Shown here piece by piece: positions 1-7,245 of a DNA stretch of 64,000 bases. Origin of the DNA: Paenibacillus sp. (lineage in GTDB: Bacteria > Bacillota > Bacilli > Paenibacillales > Paenibacillaceae). Position 1 is the stretch's first letter. Every line of letters starts with the position of its first letter. Under the pieces are notes generated by a model. It was given only the letters and a program-made list of their open reading frames with translations, made no database searches and was not told the DNA's origin. The DNA lies in NCBI GenBank assembly GCA_023512345.1, contig JAILZT010000002.1:62001-126000 (forward strand), given 5' to 3'. The translations under genes and the position numbers were made by a program.

Positions 1-347
1 GCAAACGGCTGATCATTATAGACCACGGCTCCATTATTTATGACGGTAGTCTACAGGAAGTGAAATCCCGCTTTGCCAGCAAACGGATGATTTTCTTCCA
101 AGTCGGCTCTCCCATGCCTGATCTGTTCGAACAATTGAAGCAAAGTCCCGGGTTGCAGGTGGAAAACCAAAACACGCTGGATTTTTCAGTGTCCTTTAAT
201 CGTTATGAATATACGGCAAGCGAAGTGGTCAGTCAGGTGATGAAGCATGGCGAAGTGATTGACTTCCGCATGGAGGATGCCAATATCGAGCAAGTCATCA
301 AGTCCGTGTATGACGGCAATCTGGACCTGAATGCGAGCAGGAAATGA
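1..347 (+). CDS. ABC-2 type exporter ATP-binding subunit, C-terminal fragment
   Basis: The gene enters from outside the window; the open frame runs from base 3 to TGA at 345-347. The first visible residues (KRLIIIDHGSIIYDGS) are the usual stretch after the H-loop of an ABC ATPase, where the protein reads as a 'hidden marker / direct output' segment. The remaining ~90 residues form the C-terminal accessory domain seen in ATPases paired with ABC-2 permeases. Walker A, signature and Walker B lie upstream and cannot be checked. Two ABC-2 permease genes follow at once, so this is the energising subunit of that exporter (probably the COG4586/4587/3694 type). Substrate unknown. The call as ABC ATPase rests on a short C-terminal piece plus context. 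Confidence 0.82.
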   Translation, partial: KRLIIIDHGSIIYDGSLQEVKSRFASKRMIFFQVGSPMPDLFEQLKQSPGLQVENQNTLDFSVSFNRYEYTASEVVSQVMKHGEVIDFRMEDANIEQVIKSVYDGNLDLNASRK

Positions 348-364
348 GGGGGAGAAATAGCGGC

Positions 365-1171
365 ATGTCTGTGATCAAGCTCAAGAAATACAGCAGCATT
401 GCAAACCGTTCATTGCAAAATATTCTGGCGTACCGAATTTCTTACATCATTACTTTTCTGGCCAGTTTTTTGAATCTGCTGGCGATCTACTTTTTATGGC
501 AAGGCATTTATAGCGGACGCGATTCGGTGGGCGGATATACCTGGGACCAGATGAAAACCTATTTACTAGTTACGTTCCTGGCTAATGCTGCTTTATCCTG
601 GTATTCCGAGACTTCAATCTCCGGTAAAATCCTGGATGGAAGCGTCGCGGCAGACTTGCTCAAGCCTATTGATTTCCAAACTGCCCGCTTCGCGGAGACC
701 TTAGGTTCAAGTCTGTTGGAAGGGGCAATGAGCACCATTTTGATCGGAGTATTTATACTGTTTACTTCAGGAGTGAGCATTCCCCACTCTCCACTTGTAT
801 ATGGATTATTTGCCGTGAGTCTGCTGGCAGCTATGCTAGTGAAATTTGGTGTTGTTTATATGGCGGCATTAATGTGTTTCTGGTCAACAGGATCTCTAGG
901 AATTGTCTGGACGCGCATTGCCGTCACCAATTTATTGTCCGGCGCTTTAGTGCCTTTGGCTTTTTTCCCGGATTGGCTGGAGAAGTTAGCGTTGTGGCTG
1001 CCCTTCCAGAGCATTATTCACACGCCTAATATGATCTTTTTGCAGCAAGCGGACACTTGGGAAGCCTTGAAGCTGATTGGTATTCAGTGCTTTTGGGGAG
1101 CTGCTCTGTGGATTGCTGGGAAATGCATGTGGAACTGGGCGGTTCGGCAGGTCACCATTCATGGAGGTTAG
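365..1171 (+). CDS. ABC-2 type transporter permease (first of a pair)
   Basis: A 268-residue integral membrane protein with about six hydrophobic segments. An ATG at 344 overlaps the upstream stop, but I prefer ATG 365 because GAGGGGGA lies about 11 bases before it. An N-terminal cytoplasmic stretch is followed by membrane spans from roughly residue 25. The segment EMAxxLLKPIDFQTARFAE-like ('DLLKPIDF', about residue 92) is typical of the COG4587/COG3694 permease family, where an 'LLRP' motif follows the second span. It works with the preceding ATPase and the following permease as a heterodimeric exporter channel. Substrate is not evident. Good confidence in family, none in cargo. Confidence 0.85.
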   Translation: MSVIKLKKYSSIANRSLQNILAYRISYIITFLASFLNLLAIYFLWQGIYSGRDSVGGYTWDQMKTYLLVTFLANAALSWYSETSISGKILDGSVAADLLKPIDFQTARFAETLGSSLLEGAMSTILIGVFILFTSGVSIPHSPLVYGLFAVSLLAAMLVKFGVVYMAALMCFWSTGSLGIVWTRIAVTNLLSGALVPLAFFPDWLEKLALWLPFQSIIHTPNMIFLQQADTWEALKLIGIQCFWGAALWIAGKCMWNWAVRQVTIHGG

Positions 1172-1187
1172 AGGGGGGGATCCACTG

Positions 1188-1985
1188 ATGTCTTTGTCAC
1201 GTATGCTCTACTTGTACAAAAAAATGTATTCACAACAGCTCAAAGCCATCCTGGAATATAATAAGGATTTCTACATCCTCATGTTTTCCGCCGCGTTGAC
1301 ACAGGTTCTAGGGTTTGTCTTTCTCTGGGTTATTTATGACCGGATTCCCGACATCAACGGCTGGCGCTTTTGGGAAGTAACCTTTATGTATGCGATGATC
1401 TTTCTTACGGAGGGGATTGCCTCCCTGTTTTTTGAAGGGACCTGGCGCATGAGCAGATTAGTCAATCAGGGTGAGCTGGATCGCTACCTTCTGCGTCCTG
1501 TACCCGTTGTACTGCAGATCTTTTGCACAGGGATTGGAATTAACGGGCTGGGCAATGTACTGATCGGCGGGGTTATTGTCTGGCAGTCGCTTCTCCACAG
1601 TAATTTGGAATGGACATTGGCTAAAATCGGCATTATCTTGTTGCTTCTGATCACAGCAGTGATTATCCGGGTATCCATTAATTTAGCTGGTAACTCGGCT
1701 TCATTCTGGATTCGTAATGCCGGCAATGCCTTCCCATTAATGGTCCATAATCTCTCTGACCTAGCTAAATACCCGATCACATTGTTCCCTCAGGCTATAC
1801 GCATTTTTATTTCAACGGTGCTTCCGTATGCATTTATCAGCTTTTATCCCGCAACCTATATATTCGGAAAAAGCGAATGGTCTAACTGGTGGATGTTGTC
1901 TCCCCTCGTGGCCGTCGGAAGTGCGGCAGCTGCCTATGGCGTTTTTCACCTTGGACTTTCACGGTATGAGAGTACAGGAAATTAA
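1188..1985 (+). CDS. ABC-2 type transporter permease (second of a pair)
   Basis: A 265-residue multi-span membrane protein starting at ATG 1188, behind GAGGGGGG at 1171-1178. A longer upstream frame exists but overlaps the previous gene and has no ribosome site. It has a 'DRYLLRPVP' motif near residue 98, the family hallmark shared with its partner ('LLKPID'), and about six hydrophobic spans. Spacing of 16 bases to the upstream gene means one transcript. The two permeases are paralogous partners of one exporter. The operon goes on into three very small membrane-protein genes, which is unusual for this transporter type. Confidence 0.85.
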   Translation: MSLSRMLYLYKKMYSQQLKAILEYNKDFYILMFSAALTQVLGFVFLWVIYDRIPDINGWRFWEVTFMYAMIFLTEGIASLFFEGTWRMSRLVNQGELDRYLLRPVPVVLQIFCTGIGINGLGNVLIGGVIVWQSLLHSNLEWTLAKIGIILLLLITAVIIRVSINLAGNSASFWIRNAGNAFPLMVHNLSDLAKYPITLFPQAIRIFISTVLPYAFISFYPATYIFGKSEWSNWWMLSPLVAVGSAAAAYGVFHLGLSRYESTGN

Positions 1986-2009
1986 ATCTTTTAAAGGAGA
2001 GATAAACCT

Positions 2010-2192
2010 ATGTTTAAAAAAGAGAGTTTGGAAAAACTGGCAGCCAAGTTAGGGCCGCTATTAATTTTACCAGTTCTGATTATAGTAACTAAAGGCATGA
2101 CCTATCTAATTGTTGGAGCTACAAGTCTCGTTCAACATTCTTATCAACTGGGTTATAGCGTAGGATCTATGATAGAAAAAATTCTAAGCTAG
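2010..2192 (+). CDS. Small single-span membrane protein (60 residues)
   Basis: Short gene with a clear ribosome site (AAAGGAG, 1993-1999) and only 24 bases after the permease, so it is co-transcribed. The product has a charged start (MFKKESLEKLAAKLG), one hydrophobic segment around residues 15-38, and an amphipathic tail containing YSVGSMIEKIL. No family recognised. The tail resembles that of the small protein at 5094-5255 (Y-x-V-G-x-x-I). It could be a transporter accessory peptide, an exported peptide or an immunity-type peptide. None of these is demonstrated. Confidence 0.7.
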   Translation: MFKKESLEKLAAKLGPLLILPVLIIVTKGMTYLIVGATSLVQHSYQLGYSVGSMIEKILS

Positions 2193-2219
2193 TATATAAG
2201 AACCGAAAGGAGTATCCAC

Positions 2220-2558
2220 ATGATGATTCGCCTCCGTAATGCGACCTTATTTCTAGGCATTCTTGTGGCTTTGATTTCTTTAATACTATTTGGTGCTAAC
2301 TTTGCCTTCTTCATCATACTGACCTATTCCATCATGATTTCAATAGGATACAGATCTATAAAAACAAATGTGAATATCATTCCTTTGCTAACAGTCAATT
2401 TTTCATTTTTGTTATACAACCTACTATACATAATATTAAATAAGGCAGACGTTATAGATTTGTACTCGGTGGACTGGAGATTAGAAGTACAATTAATGCT
2501 GCCTTTATTATTAGGTTTTCTGATTAAAGGTTTCGTTAGAGGATACCAAAAGAATTAA
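2220..2558 (+). CDS. Small four-span membrane protein, function unknown
   Basis: A 112-residue protein with GAAAGGAG just upstream (2205-2212); two adjacent ATGs (2220 and 2223) are possible starts. About four hydrophobic segments: residues 8-27, 28-45, 55-75 and 88-106. Ends in basic residues (GYQKN). It lies 27 bases after the 60-residue gene in the same operon. I recognise no family. Compact polytopic proteins beside exporters are sometimes immunity or accessory subunits, but the sequence gives no direct sign of that. Confidence 0.7.
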   Translation: MMIRLRNATLFLGILVALISLILFGANFAFFIILTYSIMISIGYRSIKTNVNIIPLLTVNFSFLLYNLLYIILNKADVIDLYSVDWRLEVQLMLPLLLGFLIKGFVRGYQKN

Positions 2559-2576
2559 GAACGAGGGGGTAACTCC

Positions 2577-2741
2577 ATGCGGTTGAGGTCTATAATTGCT
2601 ATAACCTTTTTTGTATTTTCTGTTCTTGTTTTCTCTTTCATAAATGAACAACCCTTAATTGTGAAATTATTATCGGGAATTGGATTTCTATTATGCTTAC
2701 TATCCACAATAATGATCATATTTACGAAAAGGGGAGTCTAA
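2577..2741 (+). CDS. Small two-span membrane protein (54 residues)
   Basis: Open frame of 54 codons from ATG 2577 to TAA 2739-2741, with GAGGGGG at 2562-2568 as ribosome site. Two hydrophobic segments (about residues 5-22 and 31-50) are joined by a short loop, and the C-terminus is basic (TKRGV). It is the last gene before a strong terminator, 18 bases after the four-span protein, so it closes the exporter operon. No recognised family. Its reality rests on the ribosome site, operon position and hydrophobic pattern. Confidence 0.6.
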   Translation: MRLRSIIAITFFVFSVLVFSFINEQPLIVKLLSGIGFLLCLLSTIMIIFTKRGV

Positions 2742-2764
2742 AGTATTAATACTTTTATAAATCG

Positions 2765-2809
2765 GCTAATCCTCAAGTCCTCCAAAAGACTTGAGGATTA
2801 GCGTTTTTT
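2765..2809 (+). terminator. Intrinsic terminator of the ABC exporter operon
   Basis: A 15-bp perfect stem (GCTAATCCTCAAGTC, 2765-2779, with its complement at 2788-2802), an 8-base loop and a run of six T. It ends the rightward operon 24 bases after the 54-residue gene. Confidence 0.9.
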
Positions 2810-2843
2810 AGGATACTCAATTGGGTTCAATGAAGAAGTGCTA

Positions 2844-3656
2844 TTAAACAAGCTTTTTGGAAAACTGCCGTCTCTCATTCACATTCATCTTAGTATAAAT
2901 GCTCTTAACCATGTTTCGAACCGTGCCTTCGCTAATTCCTAGCATACTGGAGATATGTAGCGCGCTCTTTTCCTGTAACCACAAATGAGCTACATCTTTC
3001 TCTCTCGCCGTCAGCTTATAATCGTGAAAACTGGCCTCTAACCTGGATTGCTGCACCTCTGAGTCTCTATTCATCCATTTGTGAGTTACATTCTCCGCAA
3101 TCTGCTGGATAAAAGGAATGGCAAATTCAATTTGCTGTCCCCTGTTAAAAGAGATATCTACATACCCCCGCACAGTACCGTCCAAATACAGCGGGGCACA
3201 CACGCAGTTCCAGTCTTTAAAGGTAATATCCGAATGTTCTTCCCCTCTCACGACTCCGATACAATCCATTTCCATGGCAAGCGATACCGCATTAAGACCA
3301 GAATTCCCCTTAGAAAGGCAGACTCCTGTACCCAGTCCGGCCTTATTCATGTCCTCTTCCATATCTGACGAGGAGCATACTAAATCAAGAATATAGCCGT
3401 CTTCATCGGTTAAAAAAACAACAAACGAAAGTGATATATATTCACAAATTTTAACCATTTCCCTACGAATAGATACAATCATCGCCTTATGGTATAGGGA
3501 CTTTACATCATCTATAGGAGTGGCAAGCGTTTTTGTAAGACTGGTACCCATTAGTCCTTTGTTGCCAGCGGCACTAGGTTGAAAGGAATGGAACTGCTCC
3601 TTCTTCAAATCATCTGGTGAACACCACGTTTTTGTCTTCTTTAAGCTAATAAACAA
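2844..3656 (-). CDS. GAF domain / LuxR-type HTH transcriptional regulator
   Basis: A 270-residue regulator. Residues about 50-200 form a GAF-like sensor. Within it, 'GTGVCLSKGNSGLNAVSLAM' and 'RGEEH...KDWNCVCAPLY' match the pattern of the sensor domain in AcoR-type activators, but here no AAA+ domain follows. Residues about 212-268 form a LuxR/NarL helix-turn-helix (LTAREKDVAHLWLQ, then GISEGTVRNMVKSIYTKM). So it is a one-component ligand-responsive regulator. The best start is TTG 3656, with AGGGGG about 11 bases upstream; an internal ATG would remove part of the N-terminus. It faces away from the stalk-domain gene at 3884. The 227-bp space between them holds a near palindrome (GTGAAACTTTTCAC, 3693-3706) that could be an operator. 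Ligand unknown. Confidence 0.8.
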   Translation of the reverse strand: MFISLKKTKTWCSPDDLKKEQFHSFQPSAAGNKGLMGTSLTKTLATPIDDVKSLYHKAMIVSIRREMVKICEYISLSFVVFLTDEDGYILDLVCSSSDMEEDMNKAGLGTGVCLSKGNSGLNAVSLAMEMDCIGVVRGEEHSDITFKDWNCVCAPLYLDGTVRGYVDISFNRGQQIEFAIPFIQQIAENVTHKWMNRDSEVQQSRLEASFHDYKLTAREKDVAHLWLQEKSALHISSMLGISEGTVRNMVKSIYTKMNVNERRQFSKKLV

Positions 3657-3883
3657 AATATGTGAGCCCCCTATTTATCAAATATCAAATTTGTGAAACT
3701 TTTCACTACTGCGGATTAATATATCATTTCCTATATGTATCATTTAATAACGTAAATTATAATCAAGCACAATATCTCTTTATTGTAAATACCTACCACG
3801 GTATATGTAAAGCCCTCTTTTATTAGATTAGAATAAAAGATATTGCCCATATTTTGTAATTATAAAAAAGGAGCTCACCAAAC

Positions 3884-5062
3884 ATGAAATTAATACCCAG
3901 TCTATTAGCCACCCTCTTATTATCAAGCGCAATCGGCCTGCCTGCATTTGCTTCCGAAAAACCGATAACGGTTCAGTTGGATCAGAAGAAGCTGAACAGC
4001 AGCTCAGCACCAATTAATGATCGTGGGACGATCCTCCTTCCCTTGCGAACTATTTTCGAGAATCTTGGATTAACCATCCAGTGGGATGTTAAGACAGGCT
4101 CCATAACAGGTACTAAAGATGGACTTATCATTAAACTTAAGGTTGGAAATAAGCAAGCCAGCGTGAACGGTGTCATTAAGCAACTGACTTCCGCACCGAA
4201 GGTCATTAACAATGTCACTTATGTCCCTTTGCGGTTTGTGGGTGAGGCTACAGGCAGCAGCGTCAAATGGGATGCAAAGAACAGCACCGTACTGATTAAT
4301 TCGAAACAGCAAGCGGTTGATCCTAAAGAGATTACGGCATTCTTCGAAAAATATATCGACTACAACAATAAAGAGAACTATGACGGATTGATGGGCCTCA
4401 TTGATCCTAAGTCTCCGCTTGCTCAGATGGGCTCTGTGATAAAAAGCCAAATGGAAATGTTCGATCTCTCATTGTCGGTTGATCAATTAGATATCGTTGA
4501 TTTGAAGCCAAATGAAGCAGCCATTCATACGATTGAAACCACTCATAAGATTAGCGGTCCCTTCATGCTCGACGTTACGACAGAGGTTGTATATGCACTT
4601 ACCAAACAAGAAGGCAGTAAGGATTGGAGAATCAGTAACGTGGAAGTTAGAGGGATGCAATATATTCTCCCTGAAGAAATGCTAAAAGCTACGGTCTCCG
4701 TTCCGAAAGCTGAGGAAGAGGCCATATCGGCTGTCCTACAAGCATATATAAAAAGTTCCAACGAAGAAAACTTGAGCGGGGTGTTAGCTACACTGGATAG
4801 TACTTCTCCCCAATTTGATATGAACAAACAGCTTCATACCCAACTTTTCAACACTTATGATTTATTATTTGAAATTGAATCCTCCAAAATCATTCATTAC
4901 AACGAGAATGAAGCGGCTATTTATACCGTTCAAACTTCTAAAAAATTAAAAGGCCCAGAGTTTCAAGATAACCGCTCCGTAATAGTCACTATGATGAAAA
5001 AAACAAAAGAAGGTAAATGGGTGATGGTTCAAAGCCTTCTGATCAAGGCTGATAAACTTTAA
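3884..5062 (+). CDS. Secreted copper-amine-oxidase N-terminal (stalk) domain protein with two NTF2-like repeats
   Basis: A 392-residue exported protein. Signal peptide at residues 1-24 (MKLIPS, hydrophobic core, GLPAFAS-E). Residues about 30-140 form the CuAO_N1 'stalk' domain common in Paenibacillus surface proteins, with two half repeats: RGTILLPLRTIFENLG...WD and NVTYVPLRFVGEATG...WD. No catalytic amine-oxidase domain follows. Instead two similar domains appear (about 150-270 and 285-392). Each has an opening helix (FFEKYIDYNNKENYDGLMGLID / VLQAYIKSSNEENLSGVLATLD, shown in short form), an xxNEAAIxTxxTxxKxxGP strand and a final W-rich strand, as in the NTF2/SnoaL-like fold. Ribosome site AAAGGAG at 3867-3873. 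Role probably binding at the cell envelope; ligand unknown. Confidence 0.8.
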   Translation: MKLIPSLLATLLLSSAIGLPAFASEKPITVQLDQKKLNSSSAPINDRGTILLPLRTIFENLGLTIQWDVKTGSITGTKDGLIIKLKVGNKQASVNGVIKQLTSAPKVINNVTYVPLRFVGEATGSSVKWDAKNSTVLINSKQQAVDPKEITAFFEKYIDYNNKENYDGLMGLIDPKSPLAQMGSVIKSQMEMFDLSLSVDQLDIVDLKPNEAAIHTIETTHKISGPFMLDVTTEVVYALTKQEGSKDWRISNVEVRGMQYILPEEMLKATVSVPKAEEEAISAVLQAYIKSSNEENLSGVLATLDSTSPQFDMNKQLHTQLFNTYDLLFEIESSKIIHYNENEAAIYTVQTSKKLKGPEFQDNRSVIVTMMKKTKEGKWVMVQSLLIKADKL

Positions 5063-5093
5063 AACCTAACTTATATGTTTAGGAGCATTCAAA

Positions 5094-5255
5094 ATGGATA
5101 ATATTAAAAAATATTTCAGCAATCTAAGTACATTAGTGGACGATAAGCCTTCATTAGGATTAATAATTATTATTGCAGTTGCTGCTTCCTTTGCATCGCT
5201 GATTTATGGTGTGGGGAAAGATATCGGAGAATTCTTTTATTCGATACTACACTGA
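5094..5255 (+). CDS. Small single-span membrane protein (53 residues)
   Basis: ATG 5094 to TGA 5253-5255, with AGGAG at 5081-5085, 31 bases after the stalk-domain gene, so probably co-transcribed with it. The product has a charged N-terminus (MDNIKKYFSNLSTLVDDKPS), one span at residues 21-39, and a tail with YGVGKDIGEFFYSIL. The tail echoes YSVGSMIEKIL of the 60-residue protein at 2010-2192. Family not recognised. A terminator follows about 50 bases downstream. Confidence 0.6.
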   Translation: MDNIKKYFSNLSTLVDDKPSLGLIIIIAVAASFASLIYGVGKDIGEFFYSILH

Positions 5256-5304
5256 ACTGAACGGATCGGATTCAGAATTTTTCATAGGAAGAAGTTTTGT
5301 TTTA

Positions 5305-5355
5305 GAGTTGGTACTAGGGGCTGCATTCAGGCACTGGTGACCAGCTCTTTTTTTT
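5305..5355 (+). terminator. Intrinsic terminator after the stalk-domain operon
   Basis: Imperfect hairpin with GAGTTGGT (5305-5312) pairing with ACCAGCTC (5340-5347) through one G-U pair, followed by a run of nine T. Confidence 0.7.
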
Positions 5356-5393
5356 CTCAAAAATGGGTGTATTTTGCGAGAGTGTTTTTACGA

Positions 5394-5416
5394 TATAATA
5401 GTTGAAAGCGTTATCA
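5394..5416 (+). promoter_or_regulatory. Promoter -10 and CcpA catabolite-responsive element (cre) before the YesM-type kinase
   Basis: TATAAT at 5394-5399 is followed by TGAAAGCGTTATCA at 5403-5416. This matches every fixed position of the cre consensus TGWAANCGNTNWCA. The -35 is poor (TTTTGC at 5372-5377). The cre would cover the transcription start, the standard position for repression by CcpA-HPr(Ser-P). Confidence 0.75.
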
Positions 5417-5454
5417 GATTCTTATATCCCATTTCGCTACAGGGTGGTCATTCG

Positions 5455-7245
5455 ATGTATACCAAGATTATTAATCTTATAAACGATCTTAAGCTTAGTA
5501 CCAAGCTATTTGTATCTTTTGGATGTGTGGTCTTTATTCCGGTATTAATTGTCGGAGTCTTTCTGACTAGCGAGCTGAGGCAGATCGTGCTTAACAATGC
5601 TTTGGAACAAACCTCGGCAAATGTAGACCGGGTGAAGAAAAGAGCGGGAGAGCTCCTCAATATTCACTATGAAATCTCCTACCGGCTTTCAAGTGATAGG
5701 AGACTGGAAGCGGCGGCTAATTACCCTTACGAATCCGTGTATGATGTGGTACAAGCTTATTGGAAATACCCGGACTTTCGTGATTATATTCGGCTATATA
5801 AAGAAGTATCCAGTGTCCGGTTATATATAGACAATCCAACAATTCTGGATAACTGGGAGTTTCTTCAGCCAGATCCGTCCATTAAGGAGGAAAACTGGTA
5901 CAAAACGGCTCTCGCTAGCAACGGATTGATTTCATGGAACTATATCGAGGATAGCCGTTACCAACAGTATTATTTAAGTCTAATTCGTAAAATAGATTTT
6001 GTTAATGAAAGGACATTCGGTGTTCTTGTGATCAACGTAAATTCGGATATGCTAAATTCGATTCTAAATCAAGAACTATTCGAGACTATGATTGTGGATG
6101 AAAATAATAATATCGTTGCTTCTAACCGTACGGATCGATTGGGTAAAACACTGGATGATATTAACTTCAAACAGGCCTCTATTTCCAATAAACAGGGCAC
6201 CTATGATGTCACAGTGAATGGCAAACAATCTAAAATGCTGATCGATGACTGGAATCCGGGGTCAAGCCTTAACAGCCTGCGGATTATCTCCATTTTCACT
6301 GTCGACAGTATTGTCAAGGAAGCGAATCAAATTATCTTGGTTGCTGTGACCGTTATCATCTCTGCTCTATTGATGGCCATTCTGCTTATTTACCAGTTAT
6401 CACGATTAATTACAGGGCGTATGCTTCGGTTAAGTAAACATATCACGAAGGTAGCCTCCGGCAACCTCGATGCAACATTAGTTATTGATGGCAAGGACGA
6501 AATTGGACAGCTCGCCAGACAGTTTAATCATATGGTACGAAACATTAGCGATCTGGTAGTCGAAGTCCAGGAGTCCAACCACCAGAAGAGTGAACTTGAA
6601 CTCCGACAAAATGAGATCAAATTCAAAATGATGGCTAGTCAAATTAACCCGCATTTTCTGTTCAACGCATTGGAAACCATAAGAATGAAGGCACACTTAA
6701 AAGGGGAGACAGAAATTGCTCAAGTGGTACGCTTGCTTGGGAAAATGATGCGGAAAAACTTGGAGATCGGCAATGGTAAAATAGAGCTGCAAAGTGAAAT
6801 GGAAACGGTACGCTGCTATTTGATTATTCAAAATTTCCGTTATGACGACAGACTAACCTTTGAACTTAACGTGGATCCGGACGCTAATTTCCTAAGGATT
6901 CCCCCTTTAATCATTCAACCGCTTGTTGAAAACTCCGTCATTCATGGTCTGGAGAACCGGATTCAGGGGGGAATTGTTCGGGTAGATGTTCAGCTTGAGG
7001 AAGATTGGGTGACCGTAAAGGTAACTGATAATGGTGAGGGTATGTCAGAAGATAGTATAATTGAATTATATAAGGCACTGGAGAATAGGGAGGATGAGGG
7101 AAATCATCGGATCGGGCTTAGAAATGTGCATTCTAGGCTTCAGTTAACTTATGGCCCTGATTTTGGGCTTACTATCATAAGTAAAATCGGACTCGGAACG
7201 CAAGTAAGCTTTGTGATTCCTTTAAGGAGTGAGTCAGTTGTATAG
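5455..7245 (+). CDS. YesM-type sensor histidine kinase of a sugar-responsive two-component system
   Basis: A 596-residue membrane kinase. Span 1 at about residues 15-38, an extracellular sensor of about 245 residues (double-Cache-like), span 2 at about 290-312, HAMP (LSRLITGRMLRLSKHI onward), then the His_kinase domain with the phospho-accepting motif QINPHFLFNALETIR. It ends with an HATPase_c domain: VENSVIHGLEN (N box), DNGEGM (G1) and GIGLRNV-like HRIGLRNV (G2). I chose ATG 5455 over an upstream frame because translation would otherwise begin at the promoter/cre. The ribosome site is weak (GGGTGG). It overlaps the downstream regulator gene by 8 bases. It probably senses a carbohydrate or its binding protein and controls the adjacent transporter. 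Confidence 0.9.
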   Translation: MYTKIINLINDLKLSTKLFVSFGCVVFIPVLIVGVFLTSELRQIVLNNALEQTSANVDRVKKRAGELLNIHYEISYRLSSDRRLEAAANYPYESVYDVVQAYWKYPDFRDYIRLYKEVSSVRLYIDNPTILDNWEFLQPDPSIKEENWYKTALASNGLISWNYIEDSRYQQYYLSLIRKIDFVNERTFGVLVINVNSDMLNSILNQELFETMIVDENNNIVASNRTDRLGKTLDDINFKQASISNKQGTYDVTVNGKQSKMLIDDWNPGSSLNSLRIISIFTVDSIVKEANQIILVAVTVIISALLMAILLIYQLSRLITGRMLRLSKHITKVASGNLDATLVIDGKDEIGQLARQFNHMVRNISDLVVEVQESNHQKSELELRQNEIKFKMMASQINPHFLFNALETIRMKAHLKGETEIAQVVRLLGKMMRKNLEIGNGKIELQSEMETVRCYLIIQNFRYDDRLTFELNVDPDANFLRIPPLIIQPLVENSVIHGLENRIQGGIVRVDVQLEEDWVTVKVTDNGEGMSEDSIIELYKALENREDEGNHRIGLRNVHSRLQLTYGPDFGLTIISKIGLGTQVSFVIPLRSESVV

